Part shown: in pieces, positions 1 to 8,215 of the stretch | Layout: every line of letters begins with the position of its first letter | How positions within the stretch are numbered: position 1 is the first letter of the stretch | Assembly: GCF_013177735.1 (NCBI RefSeq) | Contig: NZ_WOEZ01000276.1 | Location: forward strand, 28,345 to 92,344 | Origin: Paraburkholderia elongata | GTDB lineage: Bacteria; Pseudomonadota; Gammaproteobacteria; Burkholderiales; Burkholderiaceae | Length of the DNA: 64,000 nt | Reading direction: 5' to 3' | Translations under genes and position numbers: made by a program | The notes under the pieces: model-generated | Databases searched by the model: none | The model's input: the letters and a program-made list of their open reading frames with translations, nothing else | What the model was told of the DNA's origin: nothing

Positions 1-855
1 TCGGGCGCGTGCTGTCTGGTTTCGCTGGCTGGGGTAGTAGACAAACAGGTCGGCTGACGGCAGTAGCGTGTCCGGCAACACCAGTCTTAACCGGCCGCTC
101 TGAACGTACTTCGCCAGATCCCATTCGGAACGAATCAATATCCCATGGCCATCGAGTGCCCACCGCAGCACGATATCGCCATCATTGCTTGAAAGCGCGC
201 CTATGACTTTCAGCGCTTCGGTGTGGTCGCCCTGTATGTACTTCCAGACGCCGTAAGCATCATCGTTCTGGCGATGAATGATGCAGCGGTGTCGAACAAG
301 GTCCTCTATGCGCTCCGGCGTCCCAAAACGCTCAAGGTACTTTGGAGACGCGCAAAGGAAACGACGATTGCTCATGATGCGCCGGGCGCTAAGCCGGCTG
401 TCGGGAAGCGTTCCAAAACGGATCGCCATATCGAACGCTTCCCCAACCAGATCGATGGGCCGGTCGGTCACCTCAAACTGGATCTCCACATTGGGAAAGC
501 GCTTCGCGAATTCAGATACAAGCGGCGCGATGGTCGTGCGCCCGAAGCCGAGCGTCGCATTGACGCGTAACAGACCGTGGGGATCGGACCTGGCCCCGGA
601 TATCTCGTCTTCCATCTGCCGGACTTGCCCCACGATCTGCGTCGCGTAGCGCAGGTAGGTCTCGCCTTCCGGCGTCAGGCTGACACTCCGTGTTGTCCGG
701 TTGACTAACCGCGCCCCTAGCCTTTGCTCGATTAGCCCCAGGCGCTTGGTTGCGGCCGGCGGGGTGAGATCGAGCGCCCGCGCCGCTCCCGACAAGCTCT
801 TCAGTTTGGCGAGGAGGATGAAAAATTCGAAATCGGACGCCGAATCGCTTGTCAC
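1..855 (-). CDS. LysR-family transcriptional regulator (3' end cut by window edge)
   Basis: This frame is open for 285 codons from a GTG at 855-853 and runs off the left edge, so only the last residues are missing (the family is usually about 300 aa). An in-frame stop at 865-867 limits the start, and an AGGTGA Shine-Dalgarno lies just upstream. The N-terminus is a typical LysR winged helix-turn-helix (a helix containing LSGAARALDL followed by TPPAATKRLGLIEQRLGARL), then the linker VSLTPEGETYL and a periplasmic-binding-protein-like effector domain. It is divergent from tarD with a 130-bp shared control region, the usual layout for a LysR activator of the adjacent catabolic genes. Control of tarD-dctA by a tartrate-type inducer is inference; the effector cannot be read from sequence. 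Confidence 0.9.
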   Translation of the reverse strand, partial: MTSDSASDFEFFILLAKLKSLSGAARALDLTPPAATKRLGLIEQRLGARLVNRTTRSVSLTPEGETYLRYATQIVGQVRQMEDEISGARSDPHGLLRVNATLGFGRTTIAPLVSEFAKRFPNVEIQFEVTDRPIDLVGEAFDMAIRFGTLPDSRLSARRIMSNRRFLCASPKYLERFGTPERIEDLVRHRCIIHRQNDDAYGVWKYIQGDHTEALKVIGALSSNDGDIVLRWALDGHGILIRSEWDLAKYVQSGRLRLVLPDTLLPSADLFVYYPSQRNQTARAR

Positions 856-985
856 TTCAGTTGTTCACCTAAAGTAAAAAATGAAATGAATCAAAGTGAA
901 TTTTAACGCCTCTTTTCGCCGATAAGCTAGTTTCCATTGCTAGCCAACGCACGCAATACGTGCCCAAAACTCAGGAGACACCGTC
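856..985. promoter_or_regulatory. Divergent LysR/tarD control region
   Basis: This 130-bp AT-richer spacer separates the divergent LysR and tarD starts. It contains TTCAC near 865 and GTGAA near 896 as a widely spaced inverted repeat, and the tarD Shine-Dalgarno AGGAG at 973-977, eight bases before the GTG start. I could not identify a convincing sigma70 promoter or a single clear T-N11-A LysR box, so the operator assignment is only positional. Confidence 0.4.
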
Positions 986-2152
986 GTGAGAATCGTTGAA
1001 ATCCGCGAAAAGACCGTTCCGATCAGCTCCCCCATCCGGAATGCCTACATTGACTTCAGCAAGATGACGCTGAGTCTCGTCGCCGTGGTGACGGATGTCA
1101 TCCGGGACGGAAAGCCGGTTGTGGGTTACGGCTTCAATTCCAACGGCCGTTACGGCCAGGGCAAGCTGATGCGCGAGCGTTTCATTCCGCGCCTCCTCGA
1201 AGCTGATCCCGCCACGCTAGTCAACGATGCCGGCGACAACCTCGATCCGCACAAGATCTGGGCGACCATGTTCACGAACGAAAAGCCGGGTGGCCACGGC
1301 GAGCGCTCGGTCGCGATCGGCACGATCGACATGGCGATCTGGGATGCGGTGGCGAAGATCGAAGGCAAGCCGCTGTTCCAGTTGCTGGCCGACCGCTACG
1401 GTAATGGCCGGCCCAACCGCAAGATTTTCGTGTACGCCGCGGGCGGTTACTACTACCCAGGCCAGGATCACGAGAAGCTGAAAGACGAAATGCGCAGCTA
1501 TATCGACCGTGGCTATACGGTCGTGAAGAAGAAGATCGGCGGCGCTTCGCTCGACGAAGATCTGCGCCGCATCGACTCGATCCTGAGCGTACTCGGTGAC
1601 GGGCAAAAACTTGCCGTCGATGCCAACGGCCGCTTCGATCTCGACACGGCGATCCAGTACGCTAAGGCGCTGTCGCAATACGACCTGTTCTGGTACGAAG
1701 AACCGGGAGACCCGCTCGACTACGAATTGCAGGCAACGCTTCGCAACTACTACGACAAGCCGATGGCGACCGGCGAAGACCTGTTCTCGATGCAGGACGC
1801 CCGCAACCTGATCCGTTACGGCGGCATGCGTCCGGATCGCGACTGGTTGCAGTTCGACTGCGCATTGAGCTACGGCCTCGTCGAGTATCTGCGCACGCTC
1901 GATATGCTGCATCAGCATGGCTGGTCGCCGAGCCGCTGCATTCCGCACGGCGGGCATCAGATGTCGTTGAACATCGCGGCCGGCCTTGGCCTGGGTGGCA
2001 ACGAATCCTATCCGGACCTGTTCCAGCCTTATGGCGGCTTCCCCGACGGCGTGAAGGTGGAAAACGGCTTCATCACGATGCCCGATCTACCCGGCATCGG
2101 CTTCGAAGGAAAAGCTGATCTCTTCGCCGAGATGAAAAAACTGTCCGCATAA
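986..2152 (+). CDS. tarD: D(-)-tartrate dehydratase-like enolase-superfamily enzyme
   Basis: This 388-aa protein belongs to the mandelate racemase subgroup of the enolase superfamily. From memory it is closely similar along its whole length to the Bradyrhizobium japonicum D-tartrate dehydratase (TarD), which dehydrates D-tartrate to oxaloacetate with Mg2+. Visible elements are the capping-domain stretch with PISSPIRNAYIDF, the KxK base at K181/K183, metal ligands D212, E238 and E264 (in VDAN, WYEE, TGED), and the catalytic H321 in CIPHGGHQ. These lie one position before the TarD residues I recall, consistent with the shorter N-terminus. The start is GTG with AGGAG eight bases upstream. It is followed after 164 bp by a DctA-type transporter on the same strand, which fits uptake and breakdown of a C4 dicarboxylate. 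Substrate is family knowledge, not proven here. Confidence 0.87.
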   Translation: MRIVEIREKTVPISSPIRNAYIDFSKMTLSLVAVVTDVIRDGKPVVGYGFNSNGRYGQGKLMRERFIPRLLEADPATLVNDAGDNLDPHKIWATMFTNEKPGGHGERSVAIGTIDMAIWDAVAKIEGKPLFQLLADRYGNGRPNRKIFVYAAGGYYYPGQDHEKLKDEMRSYIDRGYTVVKKKIGGASLDEDLRRIDSILSVLGDGQKLAVDANGRFDLDTAIQYAKALSQYDLFWYEEPGDPLDYELQATLRNYYDKPMATGEDLFSMQDARNLIRYGGMRPDRDWLQFDCALSYGLVEYLRTLDMLHQHGWSPSRCIPHGGHQMSLNIAAGLGLGGNESYPDLFQPYGGFPDGVKVENGFITMPDLPGIGFEGKADLFAEMKKLSA

Positions 2153-2316
2153 GCCACTAACCGGCAAAACGCGCCGGCAAAACCGTCGGCGTAGCGTTCA
2201 TAAAATTAGACAAAGGGAACGCAGGCGAAATCGGTCCGTACTCACTGCAGCGGCAAATCCCGCCGCGGTGGTTCGATCTGACTTTCATTAAAAGATGCCA
2301 CGCATAGGAGACAGTC

Positions 2317-3651
2317 ATGCGGGTTTCAAAGATCGGAAAATCTCTTTCCAAGCTCTATGTACAGGTTCTGATTGGCATTGTTGCCGGTGTCCTCGTCGGC
2401 CATTTCTACCCTGACGTCGGTTCTCAACTTAAACCACTCGGCGACCTGTTCATCAAACTGATCCGGATGCTGCTTGCCCCGATCATTTTCGCATCCGTTG
2501 TGGTCGGTATTGCCCGCATGAACGACCTTCATGAGGCCGGTCGCGTCGGCGTCAAAGCGGTCGTTTACTTCGAAATTGCTTCAACGATTGCTCTCGCTGT
2601 TGGCCTTGTAGTCGTGAATGTCATCAAGCCGGGCAGCGGGATGAACATTGACCCCGCGCATATCGACAGTTCGGCCATTTCCACCTACACCCATGCAGCA
2701 CAACAGCACGGGATGCTTGAGTTCTTCATGAGCATCGTGCCGAACAGCATTGTCGGCGCATTCGCGAATGGAGATATCCTGCCAATCATCTTCTTTTCCG
2801 TTCTGCTCGCAATTTCCCTGGCAAAGCTTGGCCCCCGCACTGCGCCGCTCGTCGACATGCTCGACATGTTCCTTCAGGGCATGTTTGGCGTCGTGCGAAT
2901 CGTAATGTATGTCGCGCCCGTCGGTGCCTTTGGCGGCATGGCATTTACCATCGCGAAGTACGGAATTGGTACGCTGGCATCGTTCGGAGAACTGATGCTG
3001 TGCCTTTACCTGACGTCGATTTTTTTCGTGGTCGTTGTGCTTGGTCTGGTGATGCGAATGAGCGGGCTGTCGCTGTGGAAGTATCTCCGTTACATCAAGG
3101 ACGAAATCTTCATTACCCTCGGCACGGCTTCGACCGAAGCCGTGCTCCCGCAGATGCTCATCAAAATGGAAAAGCTGGGATGCTCACGACCCGTCGTCGG
3201 GATGGTATTGCCTACGGGCTATACCTTCAATGCCGATGGAACCGCGATCTACCTGACGATGGCTGCCTTGTTCATCGCGCAGGCGATGAAGATCCATGTG
3301 TCGATCTGGGACCAGTTGCTGCTGCTCGGCGTGATGTTGCTGACGTCCAAGGGGTCTGCAGGTGTGGCCGGAGCCGGGTTTGTGGCGCTGGCTGCCACGC
3401 TGGCCACCATGCACAAAGTCCCGGTGTCCGGACTGGTGCTGCTGCTGGGCGTTGACCGCTTCCTCAACGAGGCCCGCGCGGTCACGAACCTGATCGGCAA
3501 CGGGGTTGCGACCATTGTGGTGGCTCGATGGGAGGGGGCGCTCGATATGAACAAGGCCCGCGCGATGCTCAACCGTACCGACTCGACGATCACCAACCCT
3601 TTGCACCGAAGCCTCCCGACGGAAGGCGTCCCGCACCATTTTGTGGATTAA
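2317..3651 (+). CDS. dctA: DctA-family C4-dicarboxylate:cation symporter
   Basis: The product is a 444-aa polytopic membrane protein of the DAACS (dicarboxylate/amino acid:cation symporter) family, inner membrane. Diagnostic stretches are the serine/threonine-rich re-entrant loop with TLGTASTEAVLP, the substrate/Na+ region MVLPTGYTFNADGTAIY, and GVDRFLNEARAVTNLIGNG near the end. An AGGAG lies six bases before the ATG. Placement directly behind tarD suggests it imports D-tartrate or a related C4 diacid (inference); a housekeeping dctA for succinate/malate may exist elsewhere. Its last 62 bp overlap the 3' end of the convergent pseudopilin gene, and no terminator is visible between the two. Confidence 0.88.
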   Translation: MRVSKIGKSLSKLYVQVLIGIVAGVLVGHFYPDVGSQLKPLGDLFIKLIRMLLAPIIFASVVVGIARMNDLHEAGRVGVKAVVYFEIASTIALAVGLVVVNVIKPGSGMNIDPAHIDSSAISTYTHAAQQHGMLEFFMSIVPNSIVGAFANGDILPIIFFSVLLAISLAKLGPRTAPLVDMLDMFLQGMFGVVRIVMYVAPVGAFGGMAFTIAKYGIGTLASFGELMLCLYLTSIFFVVVVLGLVMRMSGLSLWKYLRYIKDEIFITLGTASTEAVLPQMLIKMEKLGCSRPVVGMVLPTGYTFNADGTAIYLTMAALFIAQAMKIHVSIWDQLLLLGVMLLTSKGSAGVAGAGFVALAATLATMHKVPVSGLVLLLGVDRFLNEARAVTNLIGNGVATIVVARWEGALDMNKARAMLNRTDSTITNPLHRSLPTEGVPHHFVD

Positions 3652-4237
3652 TGGTCTGCACCGGCCGACCGGGCGCTGCGGTAACAGCATTGGCGGGCGT
3701 GCTGCGCAGCCCCGGGGCAAGATAGATGAATTTCCACCCGCCGTAAGTCTGCTCGGTCTCGAAGTCTGCATATCGCCGCGGAAACTCCGCGCGCTTGATC
3801 GTCGACGCCTCCGAGCTGCTATACACACCATAAAAGCGATCGCCCTGCAGCAAGAAGAGCCAATCGGTCTTGCCGGTGACCGGATCCGGGTATGCCTGAC
3901 GCAGATGATGCATCGGAACCGGAAAGCGCGTGTCGTCCAGCAGATCGTCGACCGACGCCGGATAGACGCGGCCGACGCGGTAATACCGCACGATCGCCTG
4001 CCGGTACTGGTCACCGGCGAACAACAGCTGCTTCTCCTGCTCGCGCCGCCGTTCCAACGACCAGACGTCGAGCGCGCCCGCCAAGGCGATCGACATCAGC
4101 GTCAGCGCGATCAATAGCGCCAGCAGCACGAGGCCACGCTGGCGCGCGGCGCGAGGCCAGGTTCGGTGCCGCGCAGCCCGCTTCGATGCCGACGAAATGC
4201 GCACGCCGCCTCGCGCCGAGAAAGCGCCGCGCCTCAC
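3590..4237 (-). CDS. Pseudopilin-like protein, last gene of T2SS/T4P-like operon
   Basis: This 215-aa protein has a long positively charged leader followed by a prepilin-like cleavage/transmembrane segment (RQRG then LVLLALLIALTLMSIALAG, about residues 33-55). The glutamate normally at +5 of the mature pilin is absent, as in GspK-type minor pseudopilins, though it is shorter than GspK. The globular part carries DPVTGKTDW and an aromatic-rich C-terminal half, a pattern I associate with a betaproteobacterial family of pseudopilins in such clusters. It starts at a GTG overlapping the upstream stop by four bases (GTGA), indicating translational coupling. The final roughly 20 residues are encoded on DNA that also encodes the DctA C-terminus on the other strand. 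Confidence 0.75.
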   Translation of the reverse strand: MRRGAFSARGGVRISSASKRAARHRTWPRAARQRGLVLLALLIALTLMSIALAGALDVWSLERRREQEKQLLFAGDQYRQAIVRYYRVGRVYPASVDDLLDDTRFPVPMHHLRQAYPDPVTGKTDWLFLLQGDRFYGVYSSSEASTIKRAEFPRRYADFETEQTYGGWKFIYLAPGLRSTPANAVTAAPGRPVQTINPQNGAGRLPSGGFGAKGW

Positions 4238-4623
4238 TTGCCCGCTCCTGCTGGATCGGCAGGTGTGCCCTGCGGACTACTCGCCGGCACGACGTCGTAC
4301 ACGCCCGTCTTGGTTTCGTCGGGAGAAGCGATCACCGCCCACTTGTCGTCGCCGTTGACCGGATCGACCGGAACCGCCCGCAGATAGTGCTTCGCCACCA
4401 GTTCATCGAGCGTTTCCGGGTACTGGCCGTTGTCGCCGTAGTATTTATCGATCGCATCGCGCATCACGGCGACGTTCTGTTGCCGGACCTGCTCCTTGCC
4501 ACGTTCGATGCTGTGCATATAACGCGGCAGCGCGATCGTCAGCAGCAGGCCAATGATCGCCATCACGACCACCAGTTCGATCAGCGTAAAACCGCCGGAT
4601 CTACGCGTATGAGCGGGTTTCAT
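4234..4623 (-). CDS. GspG-like pseudopilin
   Basis: This 129-aa protein starts with a short basic leader and a textbook type IV prepilin signal, GGFTLIELVVVMAIIGLLL, at about residues 10-28, with the conserved glutamate at mature position 5. The prepilin peptidase cuts after glycine and the helix packs into the pseudopilus. The globular part resembles GspG (YPETLDELVAKHYLRAVPVDP) but is truncated relative to classic GspG, ending in an Ala/Pro-rich tail. It lies ten bases after the previous pseudopilin gene and overlaps the next by four bases. It is probably a minor pseudopilin, because a more canonical GspG opens the operon. Confidence 0.82.
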   Translation of the reverse strand: MKPAHTRRSGGFTLIELVVVMAIIGLLLTIALPRYMHSIERGKEQVRQQNVAVMRDAIDKYYGDNGQYPETLDELVAKHYLRAVPVDPVNGDDKWAVIASPDETKTGVYDVVPASSPQGTPADPAGAGK

Positions 4624-4632
4624 GTTGCACCG

Positions 4633-5178
4633 TCACCATTGTTTGTACGGAACGCCGTTGATGCCGGCGCGATCGGATTTCGACGACACATCGAACACAT
4701 CCGTGCCGGCCCGATCACTCACGGACGACCCATCGGCACCGGCCTGATCCGGCGGCACCCCATAGGCCCGCACGTTCCAGGTGTCCTCCGCGGCCGTGTC
4801 CGGCTCGCCGGTAAAGAACGGATCGCGCGGCACGTGGCGAAGGAACATCAACAGACTGCCTTTCGGATCCTTCGCATTGGGCACGCCTGTCACGAGCACG
4901 GTCAGCGACGGCGGATAGCCGGACGCCTCCGCCTCCTTGTCGATCAAACCCGCGTCGCTCGAATCCTTGTATGCGTCGAGTGCCGTGCGAATCTCGCGCA
5001 ACGCGGCGCTCAACTGCTGTTCCTTCTGACGCTGCACGATCAGTTCGGAGAACGGCATGATCGCGAGCGCCAGGATGGACACGAGCGCGAGCGTGATCAC
5101 CAGCTCGATCAACGTGAACCCACGCTGATCGGGCCGGCTTGCGCCAAGCGAGCGGACCGCGTTCGTCGGCATGGCCAC
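4633..5178 (-). CDS. Pseudopilin with GspG-like prepilin signal
   Basis: The 181-aa product has the cleavage motif QRGFTLIELVITLALVSILAL at about residues 18-38, with E5 present, followed by an amphipathic extended helix rich in charged residues (QRQKEQQLSAALREIRTALD) and a globular domain with YPPSLTVL and HVPRDPFF. A four-base gap separates it from the upstream secretin stop, so both are on one transcript. Starts at either of two close ATG codons (5178 or 5172) are possible. Function as a minor pseudopilin is family-based; which GspH/I/J it corresponds to cannot be decided. Confidence 0.8.
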   Translation of the reverse strand: MAMPTNAVRSLGASRPDQRGFTLIELVITLALVSILALAIMPFSELIVQRQKEQQLSAALREIRTALDAYKDSSDAGLIDKEAEASGYPPSLTVLVTGVPNAKDPKGSLLMFLRHVPRDPFFTGEPDTAAEDTWNVRAYGVPPDQAGADGSSVSDRAGTDVFDVSSKSDRAGINGVPYKQW

Positions 5179-5181
5179 GGC

Positions 5182-7443
5182 TCAATACCCGTTTTGAATC
5201 GGGCGAAGCGGGTTGTCGGTCGGCATGTCACCCGGCGGCATCTGCAGGATCGACGGAGCGGGCGTGGGCGCCGGTGCGGGCGCCGCCGGGGGAGGCGCGG
5301 CCGGCTGGGCGGCCGCTGGCGCCACGTTTGCCCCGCCGCCCGGCTCCGCTTCGCCTCCCGCCTGCTCCGCTGCCGGCGGTGCACCGGGAACCGGCACCGG
5401 CGCCGGCGCGGTCGACTGCGGCGCGAAGCGTCCGCCGTAGGGTAAGGGTGGCGGCGTCGTGCGCGGCGCCGGAGGCGGTTGCCCAAACGCCCCGGTCGAG
5501 GGTACCGCCATCGAACCGTTCGCTGCCGCACCCGCTTGAGCGGACTTGCCGCCTACCGTGCCACCGCCTACGCTGCCGGGCAGCGCCTTCACGGCAGCCG
5601 CTCCGGGCACCGGCGCGGCGGCGATGACGGGATCGAGCCGAAGCTGGTCGGCGTGCACATTGACGTCGGTGCCGGACCAGACCTCCTGCGTATCCACATC
5701 CGCCGAGAGCTGCGGCCGGACAATGTGCGGCGTGATCTGCAACACGATCTCCGTCTTCACATGGTCGCCGTTGTGGTCCGAGAACAGGCGCCCAAGTATG
5801 GGCAACTGCCCGAGGCCGGGCACCTTGTCGGCCGACCTGCGGTCCTGATCCGAGATCAGGCCGCCGAGAATCTGGCTTTCACCGTCTCTGAGGCGCAGGC
5901 TTGTCGACGCGCTACGCGTTCCTATCTGATAAGCGAGCGAGCTCAGACCTGTTTGCGAATTGCCGCTCTGGATCGTATTGGTGATATTGCTGACTTCGAG
6001 ATTCAGTTTGATGCCGACATCGCCATCCCGATAGACCTGCGGCTCCACTTCGAGCTTGATGCCGACATCGATGTACTGAATCATTTGCGTGTATGACGGC
6101 CCGCTCGTGCTGGGCGTGCTGGAACTCGAAATCACCGGCAACTTGTCGCCGATCAATATCCTGGCCTTCTCCTTGTTGCGCGTCCGGATACGTGGACTCG
6201 CCAGCAAATTCGCGTCGGTATCCGTGAGCTTGAAGTTCGCCGTCGCGGACAGACCGCTGACATTCAGCGCATTGATGGGAAGATGGTGCAACGCGCCCCA
6301 TGTGTCCACGGTGGACGGCGTCGACACCGAGAACGAATTCGGCCATTCGATCCCGAGATTGGACAGGCGTTCGTGCGACACCTCCAGCACCTCGACTTCT
6401 AGCATTACCTCCGGTTCCGGCAAATCCTGCGCGGCGATCATCTCTTCGGCAACCTTGATGGTGTCCGGGGTACCGCGGATCGTCACCGTATTCGCGCGCT
6501 CGTCGATCACGACTTCCTTGATCTTCAGCAGGCTCTTCAGCAGCGACTGGATCTGTTTGGCATCGACGTTCGACAACTGGAACGTGCGTACCTTCAATTC
6601 CTGATATTCGAGCTGCTTGGCCGGAGTCGCCGGGTAGATGAAAAGCGTATTTGCGTTGAGTTGCTTCTTGTCGAGCTGATTCTGCATCAGGATCATATCG
6701 ACCGTATCCTGCAGCGACGCGTTCGTCACGAAGATTGTCGTCTTCAGGTCAGCACGGACGTCGCGGTCGAAGATGACGTTCAATCCCGAAGTGCGCGACA
6801 GCGCTTCGAAGACCATGCGCACGTTGGCATCGCGAAACTGCAGCGTGACTGGCGTACGCATGATCGACGAAGTGGCAAGCCGATCTTCCTTGTCCGCGCG
6901 TTGCTGCCGGATCTTCTCGTCGATTTCCTTTTGCATCTGCAATGCCAGCGCACTGGTCGGATTCGCCAACAATACGCGGTGCACACGATCGGCCGCCGGC
7001 CCAAACGAGCCGCGCTGCATCATGCGGTCCGCTTCCTGCAGGGTCGCGAGATCCCGGCGGTCCTGGTCGATCAGCGCGCCGATCTTGCGGCCGCGTTCGC
7101 TGGTCGGATCGATCTGGCTTGCCGCATAAAGCTTCTGGATCGCGGCATCGAACTGGTAGCTCAGACGAAACTGGTCGGCCTGATCGAGCAGTGCGTTGAC
7201 CTGATTATTGCGGTCGTGCAGATAGTTGATTTTCACCTCGGCGTTGGTCGGATCGTCCTGCCGGTTCGGAATGTGCATGCAACTGCTGAGGGCAAGCGTG
7301 GAGATAGCAATCGCGAGCACACGCTTTCTCGCGCCCCCCCCGATTGGCATGCGCTGGGCACGGAACGGGACGGGTGGCGAGAGAGGGTTCGATGGGCCGC
7401 TGTCCCCATTGCGGCTCGCACCCCGTGTGCGTGAGGTTTTCAT
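5182..7443 (-). CDS. Secretin (GspD/PilQ/MshL-like lipoprotein) with N-terminal TPR-like region
   Basis: This 753-aa protein is the outer-membrane channel of the system. A lipoprotein signal ends in LALSSC (C55), implying lipid anchoring without a separate pilotin. Residues about 65-175 look like helical TPR repeats (YQFDAAIQKLYAASQIDP, then the GSFGPAADRVHRVLLANP unit). They are followed by an STN-type domain (VTLQFRDANVRMVFEAL), a secretin N domain ending near AEEMIAAQDLPEPEV, and the secretin beta-domain with VPGLGQLPILGRLFS and a final TEIVLQITPHIV. About 130 residues of Pro/Ala-rich low complexity form the C-terminus. The ATG touches the stop of the PilP-like gene. A second ATG at 7350 would give a shorter signal peptide but lacks a ribosome site. 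Confidence 0.9.
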   Translation of the reverse strand: MKTSRTRGASRNGDSGPSNPLSPPVPFRAQRMPIGGGARKRVLAIAISTLALSSCMHIPNRQDDPTNAEVKINYLHDRNNQVNALLDQADQFRLSYQFDAAIQKLYAASQIDPTSERGRKIGALIDQDRRDLATLQEADRMMQRGSFGPAADRVHRVLLANPTSALALQMQKEIDEKIRQQRADKEDRLATSSIMRTPVTLQFRDANVRMVFEALSRTSGLNVIFDRDVRADLKTTIFVTNASLQDTVDMILMQNQLDKKQLNANTLFIYPATPAKQLEYQELKVRTFQLSNVDAKQIQSLLKSLLKIKEVVIDERANTVTIRGTPDTIKVAEEMIAAQDLPEPEVMLEVEVLEVSHERLSNLGIEWPNSFSVSTPSTVDTWGALHHLPINALNVSGLSATANFKLTDTDANLLASPRIRTRNKEKARILIGDKLPVISSSSTPSTSGPSYTQMIQYIDVGIKLEVEPQVYRDGDVGIKLNLEVSNITNTIQSGNSQTGLSSLAYQIGTRSASTSLRLRDGESQILGGLISDQDRRSADKVPGLGQLPILGRLFSDHNGDHVKTEIVLQITPHIVRPQLSADVDTQEVWSGTDVNVHADQLRLDPVIAAAPVPGAAAVKALPGSVGGGTVGGKSAQAGAAANGSMAVPSTGAFGQPPPAPRTTPPPLPYGGRFAPQSTAPAPVPVPGAPPAAEQAGGEAEPGGGANVAPAAAQPAAPPPAAPAPAPTPAPSILQMPPGDMPTDNPLRPIQNGY

Positions 7444-8187
7444 CTACTTCGCCTCTCTTGGAATGGATACGGCCTGCGTCTGGTTAAGCGGTAGATAGGT
7501 CAGCACTACGTCGGATTCCGAAACCGACTCGACGCGGTACTGGTCATCGACGACTTCGCCCGGTGAAACGATCAGCAACCGATCGCCGTTGCTAAGAAAT
7601 ACCTGCGGTTTGGCCGCTTTCGCATCCAGCTCGCCCAGGTAAGTGAAAGGCACGGGCGGCGCAGTCGGCGCCGGTGCGCGCACCTCGGGTACGACCGCCA
7701 CCTCGACCGGAGGCGGCGGCGGAAGCCACGAAGAGGCGGCGAACGGGTTGTTGGCCGATTCGACGGACAGAGGCGCACGCAGGGAGATCAGTTTTGCACG
7801 TGGCGTCGCCGCTATCGCCGGTCCAGCACTGGCGGCGACGGCGTGCGACGCAGGAACCGGAGCAGCCGCGGCTCCCCGCGAAGTTACGGGCACGGCAGAT
7901 GCGGATGACTGGTGATGAACGGAAGCAGGCCGCGCCCGCGTGCCGTCATGCCCTTGGCCGTGGAGCGCGGCAAGCACCACCGGCGTCTGGGTCGCCGTCA
8001 CCTGCGCGCGATACCCGAACCCCACGGCGGCGATCCCGCAGAACGTCAGCAACACGCGTTTGACCAGAGCGGGCTTTATGGCTGCGCTGTCCGGTAGACG
8101 AGCTCGAACGCGTTTGAGCAGCGCGAGGTTCATGGCTGCGCTGTCCGAAAGATGAGCTCGAACGCGATTGACCAGAGCGGGTTTCAT
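7444..8187 (-). CDS. PilP/GspC-like inner-membrane protein with duplicated N-terminus
   Basis: This 247-aa bitopic protein has a basic N-terminus, one membrane segment (about residues 45-62, VLLTFCGIAAVGFGY), a Pro/Ala-rich periplasmic linker, and a C-terminal beta domain (FTYLGELDAKAAKPQVFLSN through LTYLPLNQTQAVSIP) like the PilP/GspC homology region that contacts the secretin. Its position between PilO-like and secretin genes matches pilP. The first 36 residues come from two extra copies of a 54-bp repeat spanning the upstream gene junction. The ATG at 8187 overlaps the previous stop (ATGA), as does an equivalent ATG at 8133, and the third copy has ATA. The true start could therefore be 8187 or 8133. 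Confidence 0.78.
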   Translation of the reverse strand: MKPALVNRVRAHLSDSAAMNLALLKRVRARLPDSAAIKPALVKRVLLTFCGIAAVGFGYRAQVTATQTPVVLAALHGQGHDGTRARPASVHHQSSASAVPVTSRGAAAAPVPASHAVAASAGPAIAATPRAKLISLRAPLSVESANNPFAASSWLPPPPPVEVAVVPEVRAPAPTAPPVPFTYLGELDAKAAKPQVFLSNGDRLLIVSPGEVVDDQYRVESVSESDVVLTYLPLNQTQAVSIPREAK

Positions 8188-8215
8188 GGCTGTGCTGTCC
8201 GATAGATGAGCTCGA
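8054..8215 (-). repeat. Three 54-bp tandem repeats across the PilO/PilP gene junction
   Basis: Units lie at 8054-8107, 8108-8161 and 8162-8215 and begin on the plus strand with acgcg(t/a)ttga. Each carries a copy of the end of the PilO-like gene (a stretch reading like FELIYRTAQP), its stop codon and the PilP start, so duplication of the overlapping stop/start junction has lengthened PilP by two 18-residue units. Copies are diverged by several substitutions each. Confidence 0.93.

Noticed and set aside
3892..5445. 517-codon plus-strand open frame across the pseudopilin genes
   Set aside because: Arg/His-rich translation covering several well-supported minus-strand genes; an antisense shadow.
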